Below, piece by piece: positions 5,449 through 6,188 of a stretch of DNA of 6,188 bases. Origin of the DNA: Burkholderiales bacterium (GTDB taxonomy: Bacteria > Pseudomonadota > Gammaproteobacteria > Burkholderiales > CAIKXV01); the NCBI GenBank assembly GCA_019751575.1, contig JAIENF010000171.1, positions 1 through 6,188 of the forward strand, read 5' to 3'. The translations under genes were made by a program, and so were the position numbers. The notes beneath the pieces were generated by a model. It did not search any database and was not told the DNA's origin. It worked only from the letters and a program-made list of their open reading frames with translations. Every line of letters begins with the position of its first letter. Positions within the stretch are counted from its first letter, which is position 1.

Positions 5449-6112
5449 TCAGGCAGATTCGGCGAGCATCACGCGGTTCTTGCCCGACTGCTTGGCCCGG
5501 TACATCGCGCGATCGGCCCGGTTGAAGAGTGCGTCGAGGGTCTCGTCGCGATCACCGCGCTCGGCCAGGCCGATGGTGGCCGTGCACGAGATGAGCTCGC
5601 CCGTGTGCGTGGCCACGCGCAGCGCACTGATGGCCCCGCGCACGCGCTGCGCGACCAGCACGGCCTGTTCAACGTCCGCGCCGGGGAGGGCGATGCAGAA
5701 CTCCTCTCCGCCCCAGCGGGCCGACAGATCGGTGGCCCGCATCACGCTGCGAATCGCGGCGGCCACCTCGCGCAGCAGGGCATCCCCCGCAGCGTGGCCG
5801 TGACGGTCGTTGATGCGCTTGAAGTCGTCGAGGTCCAGCATCGCAATGGTCAGCGAGTTGCCGGTGCGGTCGGCGCCGATGATCTCGCGGCGAACCATCT
5901 CGGAGAAGCGCCGCCGGTTGAGCGAGCCCGTCAGTTCGTCGTTCCACGCCAGCCTCTGGGCGGTGGCCCTTGCGTCTTCCACTTCGTGCAGCAGCCGGAT
6001 GACGAGCAGGCTGACCGGCCACGACACGACTGCGGGGACGACGACGGCGATGGCCAGGGCACGCCCGAACATCCACTCGGGAGGCATGCCCAGCACCAGG
6101 CCTAGGCCGAAC
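5449..6112 (-). pseudogene. GGDEF diguanylate cyclase, 5' end lost to an insertion
   Basis: The C-terminal part of a membrane-anchored diguanylate cyclase, the enzyme that makes cyclic di-GMP from two GTP. The frame starts inside a protein (FGLGLVLGMPPEW) at the mobile-element junction, and a TGA within the element (6115-6117) closes it upstream. Residue numbers here count from a GTG at 6096. A hydrophobic segment lies at about 13-36, then a short linker helix, then a complete GGDEF domain. Its motifs are DELTG (53-57), metal-site Asp88 in LDLDDFKRIND, the active-site GGEEF (129-133), and the inhibitory I-site RATD (120-123) five residues before it. The domain ends with YRAKQSGKNRV (199-209). 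All catalytic residues are intact; only the N-terminal sensor or membrane part is missing. Translation from the GTG at 6096 or the ATG at 6087 could give a shortened enzyme, but neither has a good ribosome binding site. Confidence 0.85.
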
Positions 6113-6118
6113 TGTCAA
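6113..6118 (-). promoter_or_regulatory. Outward-facing -35 hexamer at the IS tip
   Basis: On the minus strand the last six bases of the element read TTGACA, the exact sigma-70 -35 consensus, pointing into the truncated cyclase. Outward -35 boxes at one end are known for IS21, where they form a junction promoter with the other end. No good -10 hexamer lies 16-18 bases away in the cyclase sequence, so a working promoter at this site is doubtful. Confidence 0.4.
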
Positions 6119-6141
6119 CGCCGAAGTAAATCTGACCCACC
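6119..6141. repeat. IS terminal repeat, copy 1
   Basis: A 23-bp unit beginning CGCCGAAGTAAA and ending CTGACCCACC. It matches copy 2 at 22 of 23 positions, differing at 6131 (T here, A in copy 2). Such units are probable transposase binding sites. Confidence 0.85.
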
Positions 6142-6152
6142 TTGCGCTTAAT

Positions 6153-6175
6153 CGCCGAAGTAAAACTGACCCACC
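6153..6175. repeat. IS terminal repeat, copy 2
   Basis: The second direct copy of the 23-bp unit, 34 bp inside the first, separated by 11 bp of unrelated sequence. Only one base differs from copy 1. Confidence 0.85.
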
Positions 6176-6188
6176 CGGGCGGCCTGTT

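Larger units (their letters stand above)
6113..6188. mobile_element. End of an IS21-like insertion sequence (runs out of the window)
   Basis: The element begins TGTCAACGCC at 6113, immediately where the cyclase homology stops. Two 23-bp tandem copies of a terminal motif follow at a 34-bp period. A 5'-TG tip and multiple repeated sites inside each end are typical of IS21-family (istA/istB) elements, and I recall near-identical end sequences from betaproteobacterial IS21 members. The transposase genes would lie beyond 6188, so the family rests on the end structure alone. Whether this is the istA or istB end cannot be told. Confidence 0.72.

Noticed and set aside
5051..5803. A + strand ORF of 250 codons spanning the MAPEG 3' end and the cyclase remnant
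   Set aside because: It crosses two confident genes in the wrong frame or strand and has low-complexity Arg/Ala/Ser content typical of a shadow frame.
6099..6108. Palindrome GGCCTAGGCC beside the IS junction as an insertion target
   Set aside because: It lies within the cyclase coding frame, five or more bases from the junction, and a 10-bp palindrome is expected several times by chance in this window.
6119..6175. CRISPR array suggested by two spaced direct repeats
   Set aside because: Only two copies with an 11-bp gap too short for a spacer, located at a mobile-element tip with a TG terminus.

Overview
The window is high-GC DNA (about 65% in the stretches I counted) with the gene content of a betaproteobacterium, most likely order Burkholderiales. 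The best pointers are two periplasmic receptors of the Bug/TctC type, a family greatly expanded in Bordetella, Achromobacter, Cupriavidus and Variovorax relatives, and the end of an IS21-like element of a kind I associate with the same group. The assignment to an order is inference; nothing here identifies a genus.

Layout. 1-236 is a leader that may hold the 3' end of a preceding gene. 237-2435 is a probable two-gene operon on the + strand: an alpha/beta hydrolase resembling 2,6-dihydroxypseudooxynicotine hydrolase, then a Bug/TctC solute receptor. A second Bug/TctC receptor lies on the - strand (2459-3439) and converges on the first across 23 bp. 3440-3861 is a 422-bp divergent intergenic region with a long interrupted inverted repeat and two short palindromes. 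3862-4473 encodes an unrecognised three-TM membrane protein whose GC content (about 50%) is clearly below its neighbours. 4474-4820 is mostly non-coding, with a possible decayed small - strand ORF. 4821-5216 encodes a MAPEG-family membrane protein that keeps the glutathione-site residues of leukotriene C4 synthase. 5217-5448 holds only small hairpins. 5449-6112 (- strand) is the C-terminal part of a membrane-anchored GGDEF diguanylate cyclase, cut off at its 5' side by a mobile-element end at about 6113. That end runs out of the window and carries two 23-bp near-identical tandem repeats, as IS21-family ends do.

How the genes may work together. The hydrolase and first receptor probably share an mRNA, which suggests uptake and hydrolysis of one organic acid or ketone-type substrate; no TctA/TctB membrane subunits lie in the window, so both receptors are orphans here. 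The remaining genes form no evident pathway. I see no CRISPR array, rRNA, tRNA or recognised defence system. The most unusual items are the low-GC three-TM orphan protein, the inverted repeat upstream of the second receptor, and the insertion-truncated cyclase with an outward -35 hexamer at the element's tip.
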